Below are positions 31,001-43,100 of a DNA stretch of 64,000 nt, in pieces. The number at the start of each line of letters is the position of its first letter. The stretch's first letter is position 1. Origin of the DNA: Mytilus trossulus (taxonomy: Eukaryota; Mollusca; Bivalvia; Mytilida; Mytilidae); contig NC_086375.1 of assembly GCF_036588685.1 (NCBI RefSeq), positions 38,152,566 to 38,216,565 of the forward strand. Direction: 5' to 3'. A program made the translations under genes and the position numbers. Below the pieces are notes generated by a model. The model was given only the letters and a program-made list of their open reading frames with translations, did not search any database and had not been told where the DNA came from.

Positions 31001-34000
31001 GATGGAAATTGACTGAAGAGGTCACAGCATAAGAAGATTCAAACACATATATTGTAACTGTTGTTCTGACATGAACTGAACTGCATAACTTGTATAATGG
31101 TTTATAGCAGATATTTATATCAATTTGTAACATTAAAGTATAAAGATTTACCATACTAAATTAAAAGTTAAAATAAAATTGAGAATGGAAATGGGGAATG
31201 TGTAAAAGAGACAACAACCCGACCATAGAAAAAACAACAGCAGAAGGTCATCAACAGGTCTTCAATGTAGCGAGAAATTCCCGCACCAGGAGGCGTGCAT
31301 TTATTGAAATATGTAAATTTAAAGAAGTTAGTGTTTTATATGAATCAAGATGAAAATGCATATATTATAGTTTTCCTCAGTATTCAGCTAATTAGTTCTC
31401 TTACAATATTAAAAGTGTGTCAAGAACAGTGGACTAAAATATTGTCTTGTTTTGCCTGCATATTTGATCTGCTAAATAAGAGGAAAGAGAATATTCTGAA
31501 ATACAATTTGGGCAGCAGAAATTAAAAAAATAACCCAGATGTGTATAATTTCAGGTCACGTAGATTTTACAGTAGAAGTTGAAAGAAGCCTTAGAGTTTT
31601 GGATGGAGCTGTGACAATTATTGATGCTTCTGCTGGTAAGATAAATGTGAAAAGAGGACATGTGGAGTACAAATTAAACCTCAAAAATCTTATAATCTAT
31701 GCTACTGAAGGAAGAGACAGATTTCATTGAGCCACAATGTATAAACACTTTAAGAAACACAAACACTCATTATTTACCAAGTCCTCTAAAAAAAACAAAG
31801 TCTGAAATATTTGTGATATGATGTATAGATGCAGTGTTTTGTATTTCCTAAATTTGTCTTTGAAACAATCTTTTTCCTGAGAAAAAAACCAATTTTTTAG
31901 AAAATACCCAAATTTGGATAACCCTTATTGATCTGTGTGTTATATATACTTTTGTGCACGCTTAACAATGTACTTCCCCACTGGCCACAACTCGGCCCAA
32001 AGCAAACTTCCATCACTCAAACACTTTCACTAAATATTACAACTTGAATAACTTTATTAAACTTGGATCACTTTAAACTTATAACAAACTTGGAGAAACA
32101 TGTTTATAAATAAGATTGTTTTCTTCTTCTCTTAGTTAATCCTTTCTCGGAGCACCCAGTCAAATAGACAGAACTCACAACACTGGAAAAAAACTACTTA
32201 GTCCCACCACTGAAGAAATGGTTTAAATCGTCAGCGAGTTCTAGATTGTCTTCTTATTCTCTGAGTTATTTCCTCAATTCTTGGAGCACCTGTATCACAC
32301 AGAGACAGAACTTGACTCACACCTTTCTAAAACATAAGAAATATTACAAACTAGCACCTATGAGAAAAGTTTAAATGGTCTGAAAGTTTTAGATTGTCTT
32401 CTTCTCTGAGTTATGTATTCTGTTCTAGGAGCACATGTGCAACATCAAGACAAGAGCTAGTAATTTGACATTCAAACTCATTGGAAGAAGAACTGACAAA
32501 CTAGTAAAAATAATCAACATAATGCGTTAGTGCATAAAAACAAATCCAAGCTGTGTATCATCATAATCATTTCAATTAGTCTTCAAGCTGCCCTTGCGCA
32601 TTTTTTTTTCTAGTTTAATTAATATAAGCAATCCTACCACATCTTTTTATTTTTATATCGATTAGTTTCCTCTTCTAATCAGCTTATTGGGATTGTTGGT
32701 TAACAGCTCCTAATTGTGTTCTGCAAAAGGTTCTAAGAGACATGAGTTCATAATGAAATCTATTATGAGTCAGTTTTTACCAAATTTATAGGGGGTTGGG
32801 GGACAAACTGTCATATAAGATTTAGATCCTATAATTGAAAAGTATGAAGGATAGAAAAATACCAATTATTTCTTTCTGTGTTTTTTTTGGACAGGAGTTG
32901 AAGCTCAAACTTTAACAGTATGGAGTCAAGCTAACAGGTACAAAGTACCTAGCATTGTCTTCTTGAATAAAATGGACAAACCAAAAGCTGATGTTGAGAA
33001 ATGTTTAAAATCAATTCAAGACAAACTGAAAATAAAACCTCTACTTGTCAACTTTCCTATAGTTGATGGTAACAGAGTTACAGACATTATTGATATTATA
33101 AAAATGCAAAAAATTACATATGACTTTGAAAGGAGTTCTGAAGGTCAAATGTTCTGTATAGAAGATTTGGATTCTAAATCTGATCCAGAACTTTGGGAAA
33201 TAGCATCAAAATTTAGAAACAATTTAATTGGAAGTTTATCAGATTACTGTGAAAATATAGCAGATCGTGTTATAACAGACAGTGCCATTACAGCCGAGGA
33301 CATCGATTTAGCTTTGAGAAATGCCACCATCGGCAGACATATTGTTCCCGTACTATGTGGTTCATCACTAAAAAATGCTGGAGTGCAGCCATTGATAGAT
33401 GCTGTTACTCATTATTTACCTAGTCCTCTAGAAAAAACAATGGATTTGGTTCAGTTCTATGAGACAGACTTATGTGCCTATGCATTTAAAATCATACATG
33501 ATAAACACAGGGGACCACTAACATTTCTTAGATTGTATTCTGGTGTAATGAACTTAGGTGAGATCTATAATGTGAATAAGAATATTAGAGAGAAACCATC
33601 AAGGCTGATTCAAGTATACTCTAATGAATATCATGATGTCAACACAGCCACTGCTGGAAACATCATCTGTGTAGCAGGACTCAAGAAGGTATATTTATAT
33701 TTAGGCCTAGAATATATTTGTTATATAAAAAAGAAGATGTGGTATGATGGCCAATGAGACAACTGTCCACAACATGCACAAGAGACCAAAATGACACAGA
33801 CATTGAAAACTATAGGACACAGTAGGGCCTTCAACATTGAGCAAAGCCCACACCACATAGTCAGCTATAAAAGACCCTAATATGACAATGTAAAACAAGA
33901 AAACTAACGGCCTTATTTAAAAAAAAAATGTTAATTTAGGTACCAAATCCTATAAAAATTTTACACTAATAAACTACTTATAACCAGTAAGGACATTATT

Positions 34001-37000
34001 ATTACGGGTATGGAGCAGAAGTGAAAACTGTAAAATATCCTAGCCACTCTATGACTTTTTAATCACCTAAATTATGACTTATCATAATCTGCCACAAATG
34101 TTGAAAAATTTCAGACCTTGTACTTAATTGAAATCTTACAATTTGCCAATATGTTAAAAAAATAAAAAGATTTGAAGTTATTGAAAGGGACCAATCATCA
34201 CTAGGTTTTGTCATGTTTTTATAAAAAAACCAGTATATTTTTAGACCCAGACTGGTGACACTCTTACAGCAAGCAAGGCTACAGCAGAGATGGCAGCTAA
34301 AAACCTCCATCATCATCGTAAACTACAAGGATTGACAGAACATGATCCTGATGAGATTCCAGTCCTTGGTGGTATCAATATACACCCTCCAGTGTTCCTG
34401 TGTTCTGTTGAATCAGAATCTCCTTCAGTACAGAGAAAGTTAGATTTAGCTTTGGAATGTCTTAAGAGAGAGGACCCCAGTCTCATGGTAGAGTATCTCT
34501 ATAGTTATTTTGTATACTATATATATCACTCAAATATACAGGTATTGCTAATTAAGAAGTGATTTGAGAGGTTCTTATTATTGGAGATATTGTGATGGGA
34601 TAAGTATTAGCTAGTTAAAAACTATAATCACAATATTTGTATGCCATATTTACTGAAATTTTATCAATTAATCTTGCACTTTTTGTAAGTTGATCAACAG
34701 TTGCTATGGATAATTCCTTAATTTATCTGACTGATTTAAAAATGGAGACAACAGAGTTTGCATTGTAATATAATAAACCAAACAAAAGTTGTCACTTAAG
34801 GGGGCTCGCAGGTATAAATCAATTTTTTTTTCTAATATAAGATTTCGCTATATTTTTCTATAAATGAATGTTATCATATACTTAATAGATAATTGAAATA
34901 AAAAAATGGGGTCACCGTTCATTTAAGCTCACAAGCTGCCTTCGAAAGAAGCATACATTTTTGTTATTGTCCTTTTTTTCTGTTGAACTAATAGGAGAAA
35001 AAGAGGTAATACATTGTAATATCGAAATAAAAAAAGAACTAAATTACAGAAATCGCTTAAATTTTACAATTACTTAATTTATGTACAGCTTTTTTGAAAA
35101 CAATAATAAAAAATATAGGTCACCGATGAGTTTAAAAGATATTTCAGTTTTAATGCCAAAAAAAGGCATTTTTGCAACAAAGGGAGATAATTGGGAGCGC
35201 TTTCAATGATATTAACATTTAAAAAGTCATCTGAGGCCAAACCTAATCGATTTTTTGGGTTTATTTTTGTACCATATCTTAAAGTAATAACTTATAGTGT
35301 GATAAATAAAATTTGTAATGATAAACAAATGTTTATTTTTTTGCTAAAATTTTTGTACCCGCGAGCCTCCTTAAAGCCACTAAAATCTTCATTTACATAC
35401 TCTACAGACACATCAAAAAAATTAATTTGCAACCAATAAATTGCCAATTGGTAATTAAAAAATCTTCATATATTATTATCTCCCTTTTTTAAACTATCTA
35501 GTTAACTAAAAAAATTATCTTTTAGGTACAAGTAGATGAAGAAACAGGTCAGACCATATTAGGAGGCATGGGAGAGCTACACCTAGACATTATAAGACAG
35601 AGACTTTTAACAGAGTACAAGTTAGATGTGTATATGGGTCCATTACAAGTCGCTTACAGAGAAACTTGTGAAGGAGAATCATCGTGGGAAGAAACAATGG
35701 ATACAGTGATCAATAATGTTAAACAACATGTGGTCTTGGGGATGTCTATTCATTTTAGTCTGCAGGAGAAGGAATTCAAACATGTCAAGCTTGTTCAGTC
35801 TCGTGAAAATACTCTTGAAAAATTACATAGAAACCAATTGAAGGCAATTGAAATAGGAATCAAATCTGCATTCAGTTCTGGTATAGTATATTATTTATGG
35901 AACAAATGATAAAAATCAATTTTAAAGTTATGATTGATATTTCTTTAGATTGTTAGGTGTATATTTTACTACACTGTTTCTACACCTTTATCTCTTTTAG
36001 AGCTTCTAACCCTATTTTTTTTTATCTTTGTGTTGTTGGATTTCTGTCACATTTAATACCAAATATTCTTTTTTTTTCATATATATTTATTTTAAAAATG
36101 GTTTTCTTACAATGTATTCTATCAATGAAAATTTGATATTTCAAATTTTGCACATTTTTGACATGAAAAATAATCATGACAATGAGTATGTGTCTAAACC
36201 TACATAGATACTAATTAATTTGAATTGTTATTGCAAGTAAGGCAGTGATTTAATATGAAAAAAGCTGGTTCTTTGATACAATAATACTTTGATATTTCAT
36301 TTCAGGTCCAATTTTAAACTTTCCTGTGATAGATGTTGAAGTCAGTTTGTATAAAGCAGAGATAGGAAGATCTACCACAGAAGCCATGATCACAGCTTGT
36401 GCTTCACAATGTGTACACAAAGCATTGAAGGAGGCCAAAGCTGTTTTGTTAGAACCTATGATGAAAATGGAGGTATGAATTTGTAACCATTTTATTATTG
36501 AAATTCAGAAAATGAGTAAAATCAGTTTGCTCAGCAAATTAAAATTACATTGATAATTACCTCAAGCATTTTTTACTAGTAAATAGATTATGATTATCAA
36601 AATAGGAGCCCCATATTTTTTATTGCCCATGATTTTCTAGCCTTTATATTTAAGCATCCCATTATTCTCTATTCTTTTTTTTCTGCTTTTTATTTTGTAA
36701 ACTCGAACCAGACCATCCATTATAAATGCATTAATCATGTTCATTTATTTGAATTTATATGATAAAAATATAATTGCAGTAAAATATATTGTTACTTCAT
36801 GTATTACCAGAAATATGGCATGTAAAAAGTGCAAAAAATATTGAATTCCCTTTCTTCAAAAGATTGCTTTCAAAGTTAACCATTTTATTGTATCTGCATT
36901 GGTTTTTGGTTGCTTTACGTCCAGCGGCAAATATGTCATGCATATTCAGGACGTTTTCTATCTTCATATTGATCTTGAACAAATTAAAAAAAAAGGTGCT

Positions 37001-37357
37001 ATAAAATAATTTTCTAATAACAATGATGGCAATAAAAGTACAATTTGAATACATTTATCATGCATTTAAGAAATAACTTCATTGTTTTCTTTTCAGGTAA
37101 CTGTAGATGAGGACAATTTACATGCAGTGATGGCTGATTTAGGAAAAAGAAGAAGCCATATAGAGAATGTTGATAGTGAAGAAGATATCAAATTGGTACA
37201 TGCTATCACACCTCTGTCAGAAACATTGGGTTTTTCTACTGTTTTAAGAAGCAATACCCATGGAATGGCAAACTTTACAATGGAGTTCTCACATTATGAA
37301 AAAATGTCAGAAATAGAACAACAAAAAGCAGTTGATAAAGCTCTTGGAATTTTTTAA
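27842..37357 (+). CDS. GFM2: Mitochondrial ribosome-releasing factor 2 (EF-G2mt)
   Basis: A translational GTPase that, with mitochondrial ribosome-recycling factor, splits mitochondrial ribosomes after termination. Eight exons: 27842-28046, 30726-30854, 31555-31635, 32895-33688, 34245-34487, 35526-35880, 36306-36472 and 37097-37357. All joins keep phase and give 744 residues; human GFM2 has about 779. The N terminus (1-30) is basic and fits a mitochondrial targeting peptide. GTPase motifs: P-loop at 45-52 (AHINAGKT), [14 protein letters not shown] from 109, NKMD at 163-166 and the CGSSLK motif. Later segments match EF-G domains: [12 protein letters not shown], then [15 protein letters not shown], a domain IV with VAYRETCEG, and a domain V ending [20 protein letters not shown]. 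The '[11 protein letters not shown]' and 'LHHHRKL' segments and overall length favour GFM2 over GFM1. The P-loop has Asn48 where Asp is almost universal. Another ATG lies at codon 2. Confidence 0.96.
28181..29356. mobile_element. Large fold-back element in GFM2 intron 1
   Basis: The termini AATAGACCACTTTCGAGTTC and GGAACTCGAAAGTTGTCTATT are inverted copies. Long inner arms also pair: CCATAGATTTTTCTTAAAAA (about 28754) with TTTTTAAGAAAAATCTATGG (about 29052), and AGGGTCACCGACTTCG (28827) with CGAAGTCGGTGACCCT (28999). The left arm has about 290 bp (28215-28505) with no partner on the right. No transposase frame. Confidence 0.85.
29509..29592. repeat. Hairpin-forming inverted repeat
   Basis: AGCTCATAGGTCC...GTTATTTTTTGACTATTTG against CAAATAGTCAAAATTAATAAC...GAACCTATGAGCT, stems of about 37 bp with a short loop. 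Confidence 0.8.
29795..29815. repeat. Single TIR-like end, related to 49-kb palindromes
   Basis: The words CATAATTATTTGGACTA match the termini of the palindromic element at 49088-49244. No clear partner is visible nearby. Confidence 0.5.
30128..30255. repeat. Degenerate tandem repeat
   Basis: About three units of 40-50 bp containing AATGATTACGCTAGTGATTT, AATGATTGCACTAGTCATGC and TTAATTACACTTGTGCTTTA. Confidence 0.6.
30726..30854 (+). CDS. GFM2: GFM2 exon 2: switch I and start of switch II
   Basis: Encodes [34 protein letters not shown] and LIDTPG. The Gly-Val/Asn-Val-Asp-Asp-Gly stretch is typical of switch I in EF-G-like proteins. Confidence 0.95.
31182..31297 (-). repeat. Dispersed repeat family R3, minus strand
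   Basis: Plus-strand words AAATTGAGAATGGAAATGGG, AGAGACAACAACCCGACC and GAAATTCCCGCACCAGGAGG are the reverse complement of the 6893 copy. Confidence 0.75.
31555..31635 (+). CDS. GFM2: GFM2 exon 3
   Basis: Encodes [20 protein letters not shown] and IIDASAG, completing switch II. Just 81 bp, phase 1 at both ends. Confidence 0.95.
31765..31799 (+). pseudogene. 35-bp copy of GFM2 exon 4 inside intron 3
   Basis: ACTCATTATTTACC, AGTCCTCTA and AAAAAACAA occur in the same order and spacing as in exon 4 at about 33411-33445, with only two mismatches in 35 bp. It is too short to be functional and is a candidate relic of local duplication. Confidence 0.5.
32112..32455. repeat. Tandem repeat, ~130-150 bp unit, three copies
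   Basis: Units start AGATTGTTTTCTTCTTCTCT (32112), AGATTGTCTTCTTATTCTCT (32244) and AGATTGTCTTCTTCTCTGAG (32391). Each runs through GGAGCAC and ACAGAACT-like words. Intron 3 of GFM2. Confidence 0.75.
32895..33688 (+). CDS. GFM2: GFM2 exon 4: rest of GTPase domain and domain II
   Basis: The largest exon. It begins [20 protein letters not shown], holds NKMD and [20 protein letters not shown] (G5), and ends [12 protein letters not shown] in domain II. Reading past the donor GTATAT gives a short unrelated tail, so the exon end is clear. Confidence 0.96.
33733..33925 (+). repeat. Dispersed repeat family R1 in GFM2 intron 4
   Basis: AGAAGATGTGGTATGATGGC, CAATGAGACAACTGTCC, CATAGTCAGCTATAAAAGAC and GAAAACTAACGGCCTTATTT. 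It starts only 45 bp after the exon 4 donor. Confidence 0.78.
34245..34487 (+). CDS. GFM2: GFM2 exon 5: domain II to III
   Basis: Encodes [20 protein letters not shown] and [16 protein letters not shown], ending KREDPSLM before the donor GTAGAG, which is non-optimal. Confidence 0.95.
34796..35374. mobile_element. TIR element in GFM2 intron 5
   Basis: The left end TTAAGGGGGCTCGCAGGTAT and the right end GTACCCGCGAGCCTCCTTAA are inverted copies. GGTCACCG occurs facing inward twice. About 580 bp, no transposase; a non-autonomous DNA element. Confidence 0.75.
35526..35880 (+). CDS. GFM2: GFM2 exon 6: domains III and IV
   Basis: Begins [20 protein letters not shown] and ends [15 protein letters not shown]. 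The conserved GGMGELHLD block is present. Domain IV is diverged and acidic ([10 protein letters not shown]). Confidence 0.93.
36306..36472 (+). CDS. GFM2: GFM2 exon 7
   Basis: Encodes [20 protein letters not shown] and [20 protein letters not shown], then PMMKME: the end of domain IV and entry into domain V. Confidence 0.95.
37097..37357 (+). CDS. GFM2: GFM2 exon 8: domain V and stop
   Basis: Encodes [36 protein letters not shown] and a C terminus ending DKALGIF. An AATAAA (37356-37361) overlaps the stop codon; a later signal is probably the one used. Confidence 0.95.
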   Translation, partial: VTVDEDNLHAVMADLGKRRSHIENVDSEEDIKLVHAITPLSETLGFSTVLRSNTHGMANFTMEFSHYEKMSEIEQQKAVDKALGIF

Positions 37358-37504
37358 TAAATATTTTTTATTTAATGGAGTCTGTTTGAATGGCATTTTT
37401 TATGAAGGAGAGAAGTGTCCATTCTGTCACTTTTAATTTGATGATGATGATTGTTGATTTTAATGCAGCTTTCATTGCACTGTGCTAGATCTTAGTGGAT
37501 TGTT

Positions 37505-37680
37505 TTTATAGTGGAGAATTTGAGAGAACCAGGACCTTCCACAGGAAAACTTGCTATCCTAGTCGATTAAGATTGGGTTCAAATGCACCTGGTTGTAGAC
37601 GGGCCCGAACTAACAACCCCAGTGATGACAGGCTAGCAATCACTGTAGAAAATAGATGAACTACTCAGACAACATGGACA
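37505..37680 (-). mobile_element. tRNA-derived SINE (degenerate)
   Basis: On the minus strand, GTTGTCTGAGTAGTTC is followed by AGCCTGTCATCACTGGGGTT and GTTAGTTCGGGCCCGTC, an order resembling A-box and B-box regions of a Ser/Leu-type tRNA head. The tail continues TTTTCCTGTGGAAGGTCCTG. I recognise the head as resembling a bivalve SINE whose B box reads GAGTTCGATCC. It lies just downstream of GFM2. Confidence 0.6.
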
Positions 37681-38109
37681 CTATGCTAATAAGAAAGCTA
37701 GTCTTTATATCAATACATTATTTACATTATTCTTTTTTGCAAGGTTGTTTTTCATTAAATCTTCCAATTTTAGTGACTAGTAGTTTATAACTATTGACCT
37801 GTTCTTTTATAGCACCTATAGAAGAAACTCAATTGAAAAAAATAGTTTTCTTTGAGAAAATGAAAATGAGGTCTAGGAATCTTGGTCAATTGACCTACAT
37901 TAAACATGAAATTCTCATAGTGAAACCAGATTCTGATATTGTTGACCTGTCATTAACTGATATGCCAATTATACATATCCAGAAAATCTTTCCTATAAAT
38001 CACAGAAGCATAAAAATCTTATTGAGAAAGTATTTGAGTTTGAATTCTTCTTATTGAAAAAATATTCAATTTGAACCCATTACAACACATTGGGCGTCAC
38101 ATGTAAAGC

Positions 38110-38265
38110 AGGAACTCAGTCTTTAGTTTTTGTGTAATTTGTAAGTTTGTAAAGTGCTCAGTCCTTACATCCTTTTTATTTTTGACCATGGTATTGTCTG
38201 TTTTCATTGGACTTGTGATTTTTTAATGCCCCTTGATATCTTCTTTTTTTCTTTCTTTACAAACA
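38110..38265 (+). repeat. Dispersed repeat family R5, diverged copy
   Basis: TTTTTATTTTTGACCATGGT, ATTGTCTGTTTTCATTGG and CCCCTTGATATCTTC follow the order seen at 18003-18150. Confidence 0.5.
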
Positions 38266-38514
38266 TTTTCAAAACTTCATGTAGGGGAGATAATCATACT
38301 TTAATCCATCATTTAGCTGGACATTTTTAATTAAGGCAGATCAGTAGAGGTCCTTAGAACATTGCAAAAGTTTCACATTCACTACCTCAAAAGGAGATTT
38401 GCATATTGGGTTTCAATTGTAGATCTCAAGAACATTTATTTTCAGTTCCTTCTTCAATCTTGTTAAACTGAGTCCCCACTGTAAGTAATACTTGTTGGCC
38501 ATAAAACACAAAAG

Positions 38515-38622
38515 TAAAATTGAGAATGGAAACGGGGAATGTGTCGAAGAGACAACAACCTGACCAAAGAGCAGAAAACAGCCGAAGTCCACCAAAGGGT
38601 TTTCAACACAGTGTAAAAAAAA
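38515..38622 (-). repeat. Dispersed repeat family R3, minus strand
   Basis: AAATTGAGAATGGAAACGGG, AGAGACAACAACCTGACC and AAACAGCCGAAGTCCACC on the plus strand. Confidence 0.72.
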
Positions 38623-39521
38623 ATAATCTGGAGGCAGTCTTCAGTTGGCCCCCTAAACAAAAGTGTTTACTAAATGGACACCTCACTAATCTCCGAAACA
38701 CACAATTAAACCAAAATTTAAATGAAAATATAAAACTAAAACCAGAGGTTCCCAACTTTGGGGACACATGGGTAGACAGTTTTGGGAGATCCCATCCTTC
38801 CATATACTTCTAGCCAATGTACTATCACATGGACAGTATTTTACAAGGAAATCTTCTTTTTCCTCTGGTTTCAATTGATTAGTTCAGAAGAAGATGATCT
38901 TTCTGCAAGTTTACCAGAGTCTAATGTAACACTATATCTATGCTAGTATTTTATCACAAATTTCAACATAGCTTATAAGTTTAAATAAGCTTAAGGTTAA
39001 ATTCTTTTCCCCCGAAAATCTATAACATTTAGACCTGAGAATTTGAGATACTTCTAGATCTACTAATGATATCATACAAAAATCACTTTACTTTTTGGTT
39101 TCATAAAATCTCCTCTTGTGATTTCAAAATTTACAGGGAACAACTGTCATACCCAGTTATGACAGAAAAGTAGCAATAAAGTGTATTATACCAGGGGTAC
39201 TTCATGTCCAAAGCAATTCTACCTTCTAAAATCCAATGGAATAAAAATTTGAAATCAACAGATAACCTAAGGCAAGTGGTAGGAAACAGTTTTATCTACA
39301 TTTTGAACATTTTCCATTTTATCTATTTTTAAGATCATGGATATGACATCATACTGTAAAATATAAGCTATGACATCCTGTATCAGTGCAACATTGAACA
39401 ACATCACTTTATCAATGATTAGCATTAGACATCAATCATACAACCAAACAACTTTTCCAACTTTTTGTTGTTGACTTATAAAGCAGGCTTACCATCTACA
39501 TGAAAATGCCTGTACCAAGTC

Positions 39522-39645
39522 AGGAATATGACAGTTGTTATCCATTGGTTTGATGTGTCTAAGCTTTTGATTTTGTCATTGGATTTATATAGACTCTCCT
39601 TTTTGAATTTTCCTCAGAGTTCAGTATTTTTGGTGATTTTACTTG
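39522..39645 (+). repeat. Dispersed repeat family R4, copy 2
   Basis: AGGAATATGACAGTTGTTAT, TTTGATGTGTCTAAGC and CTCAGAGTTCAGTATTTTT match the 9408 copy. Confidence 0.72.
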
Positions 39646-39891
39646 ATATTTTTGCTTATAAGGTTGGTATCATAAACACAAAATTATCATTATACAATAT
39701 GAATTATTGTAAAGAAAAAGGCAATCTTCTCAATATTAATATAAACTTTTAATATTCTTTTATTATTCTATATAAATAGGTTCATGAATATGGCATGATA
39801 CAATGGGGGAAAAAATTTGGGTACAAATTGGCATTATCATGATTAAAAACATAAAAAAAATAAATAAAGATCTACAATATCATCTGTACAA

Positions 39892-40116
39892 TTATGTTGA
39901 CTTTCCAAATGGTGGTCTTGTTTTCACATAATTAAGTCTATGATGTTCGCTGTTTTGTGTGAATTTAACACCATTTCCAAGCTTTATAGATTGGAAGAGA
40001 TCAAAGCCATAAGATTCAATACGTTTAAGTTCACTGAAGTAAGTTCTGATTGTTCCCACCGGCAGACTCTTTGATATTCTGTGGAGATTGATGTCGATAA
40101 TTAGCTGATGAAATCC
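39892..40116 (-). CDS. METTL24-like protein, exon 7 (terminal)
   Basis: Encodes GFHQLIIDINLHRISKSLPV, YFSELKRIESYGFDLFQS and ends FGKST before TAA. The Leu-Ile-Ile-Asp-Ile strand and the Gly-Phe-x-Leu-Phe turn are the family-like parts. Confidence 0.85.
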   Translation of the reverse strand, partial: GFHQLIIDINLHRISKSLPVGTIRTYFSELKRIESYGFDLFQSIKLGNGVKFTQNSEHHRLNYVKTRPPFGKST

Positions 40117-43100
40117 CTGAAAAAAAGAAACATTTATAAAACAGTACAGTCATAAATCTTTTTGTGGTTTAGTTTCATGAACTGGATAAATCAACCCCAT
40201 TTTTTGGTTTTTGCAATTACAGTGGTTTCTAGTGATTAGCTAAAATATTCAAAGTTCAGACATTGCCTTGCTTCAAGAAATTTATGTCAAAATTTTATGA
40301 CAACATCTAGAGCTTTTGATTTTTTTCTGTATGCAGAATGAATATTGTCTTTCCTCCTGAATTCCCTAAAAGTAGCCCGACTATAATGATATTATTGCAT
40401 TTTACTTTAAACTTATTAAAGTACTTCAGTATCTATAAACTAACAAACATTTTTACCAAAATTTAATGGACAACATTTTTTCCATAATTCTCTCTTGATT
40501 ATTTCATAGTAAAGGCCTTAACTCTGGAATTACAAATGTGAAATACTTCTATTGAGAAGTCCAATTTTACCTCTGTTTAATGATCAAAGGTAATATTTTG
40601 AACAATTTATTTGTTTTATATTGTAAGGCTTACATCACCTTGTAAAACCTCAAATCATCCTGTATTCTACAAAATCAAGGAGGATAACTGGGGAATGACT
40701 TAACTGTAATATGACCAAGGGGAACTTCAAAACATTCTAAACTTCAATTAAGAATGACTAACTGCACTTTACTTAAGTTTCAACCCTATTCCTTTATTCC
40801 CCAATGTATAACTTACCTTTAGGACTCCAGAATTTAGCAATGGTGTAATGATGTCCCAAAACATGTCTGGCATGTTCAGATACAAAATGTTCTTGTTGTC
40901 GTACAATGTGTATTTGTCCAGTGCTTCTAACACTGTTGATCGTCCATGGGTAGACTGTTGTATGGTTCTGCAATGAAATGTGAAATGACAGATGTGAAAG
41001 GTAAAAGTCATTTCCTACACACTACTGTAAATTCAGAAATTAATTCGAGGTTTTTATTATTGCGAAAAATGCGACTGAGTTGTAAATGCAATAATTTAAA
41101 TTCGCATATTGAAATATGAAAAATGAATTTAAGAGGATTATATACAAATATATCATGCTTACAAGGGGTATTTGCCAAAAATACCGGTTGAGAGGTACAA
41201 AGGAGTATGTTCGATAAGGTCCTAAAATGGCCCCCTTTTTTAGCGCAAATTTCAAATTCCGATTTATCGTCCAATATCAAAATAAATTATAGCTAATACA
41301 TTGACTAGCTAGGATATAAACCATTTCGTTGAAAAATTTACGTTTCTGCGTTTCGTTATGACGTCACAAGTTGTACTCATGTTGATTTTTCACGAAAAAA
41401 TCAATGAAAATGGGTAAATTTCCATAGATAATTGAACAGGAAACATAGAGCGCATACGTCGACAACAAAGATCTTTTAAAATAATGTTTGTGAAGACATT
41501 TCACATGTCTTATTTGAATCTTAAGCTTGTCGACGCCTGCGCTCTATGTTTCCTGGTCATTTATTTGGTTGAAATGTAGCTGATTTTGTCAAATTTCACC
41601 AAAATCCCTTATTTTGACCGTTTTTGGATGTAAAAATCAACGTGTTTAGAATTAAACTTTGACAAAAACAGTTCTGTTTAACTTTCTAACATGTCTTGAG
41701 GGCAACTTAAAACATTTATTGTCTTGTAACTATGAACTTTATAATTGGGGCCAAATAGGACCCTTACCGAACTTACTCCTTTCCAGAGCCGTTAGGCGAG
41801 GGAAATTTGGTTACCTCGAAACCAGTATTTTTGGCAAATACCCCTTGTTAGCATGATATAATTGTTTAATTCCACCAAATGTTCCACCTCAGAAAGTTTA
41901 TTATAATCAGGTATCATATGAAATTTCGACTTGAATGTATACATTTTGTATACTCTGCAGCTGTGCTAAATGAGCAGTCAAATTGCATTGACCGTATAAT
42001 CATTTCTTATCATTTTCTTAAGTACAGTCACTGACTGTATTTATATCTCCCTTCTTATGATAATAAGCTGCTTCTCGGCTGACTACTTCACTTCGGTCAT
42101 CAGTTTCAGTGAAGTGTAACACAAGTGGATTCCAGTTTTATGTGACTGGTTGACAATTCGTTTCCTTTGAGTTTTATTTATGACGTCATTCTTGGAATTT
42201 TTACGTCATTCAGTCCAAATTCAATAATGATGCTTTTTATCCTAAATTTTTCATCTAAAACCATATATTTAGAATGACCATGAATTTGTCATATTAGAAT
42301 AAAAATAATTCATTGAGTTATTTTTAGACATGGTATTCCCTGGCAGAGAAAAGAAAATCTCAATATATAGAAATTGGTGAAAAATACCATGTTTCTCATC
42401 CAATCAAAATACAGCATTATTACATAAGGTGGAATTATTCTCAAAATCGCAAAAATTTAAATCTCATTTAAGTCTAAAATGACAAAATCGCCATAATAAA
42501 TGCACGCAATAAATTCTGAATTTACAGTACATTTAATAGTTTAAGAATTCTACATGTTCACCTCACTGCTTAACTAACAAATTTCTTATTCATGAATTGG
42601 TTTAACTTAATTTCTACTAACTGCTTGGTTTAAATACTTGTATAATAACTGCTAGGATTAAGAAATATTTTACTCCATTCTACATGAAGGTTTAAGTTAT
42701 TTTCATTGCACCGTATATATACAGTATAACTTGTATTTTTCTACTCAATGCTTTCTATAATATTAATATGGCGTGATCATGTAATTTTGTTTAAGATGCA
42801 CACGAAACCTTAATTGGTCAGTGACAAAAATATTCCTACATGTGCTGCATGTTATTTTTAATGACTATTTTTATTTAAAATGCCTACTACACTTTTTGCC
42901 AATTTCAGGGGTGCATGACCTTCACCTACCATCTTAATCATTAAATTTCAAAATAACAAGAAAATCTCCAACAAACTTGACTAATGTCTGGCATGAATAT
43001 TATTTTATTATATAATATTACCCTTTATTATTGGTTGTATATTCATTAACATCTGCATCAATATGACCATCTAGCATCTTCAATCCAATAACATCACATC

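Noticed and set aside
38520-38813. 97-codon plus-strand frame downstream of GFM2
   Set aside because: Starts inside a family R3 repeat and continues into non-conserved sequence; overlapping minus-strand frames of similar length.
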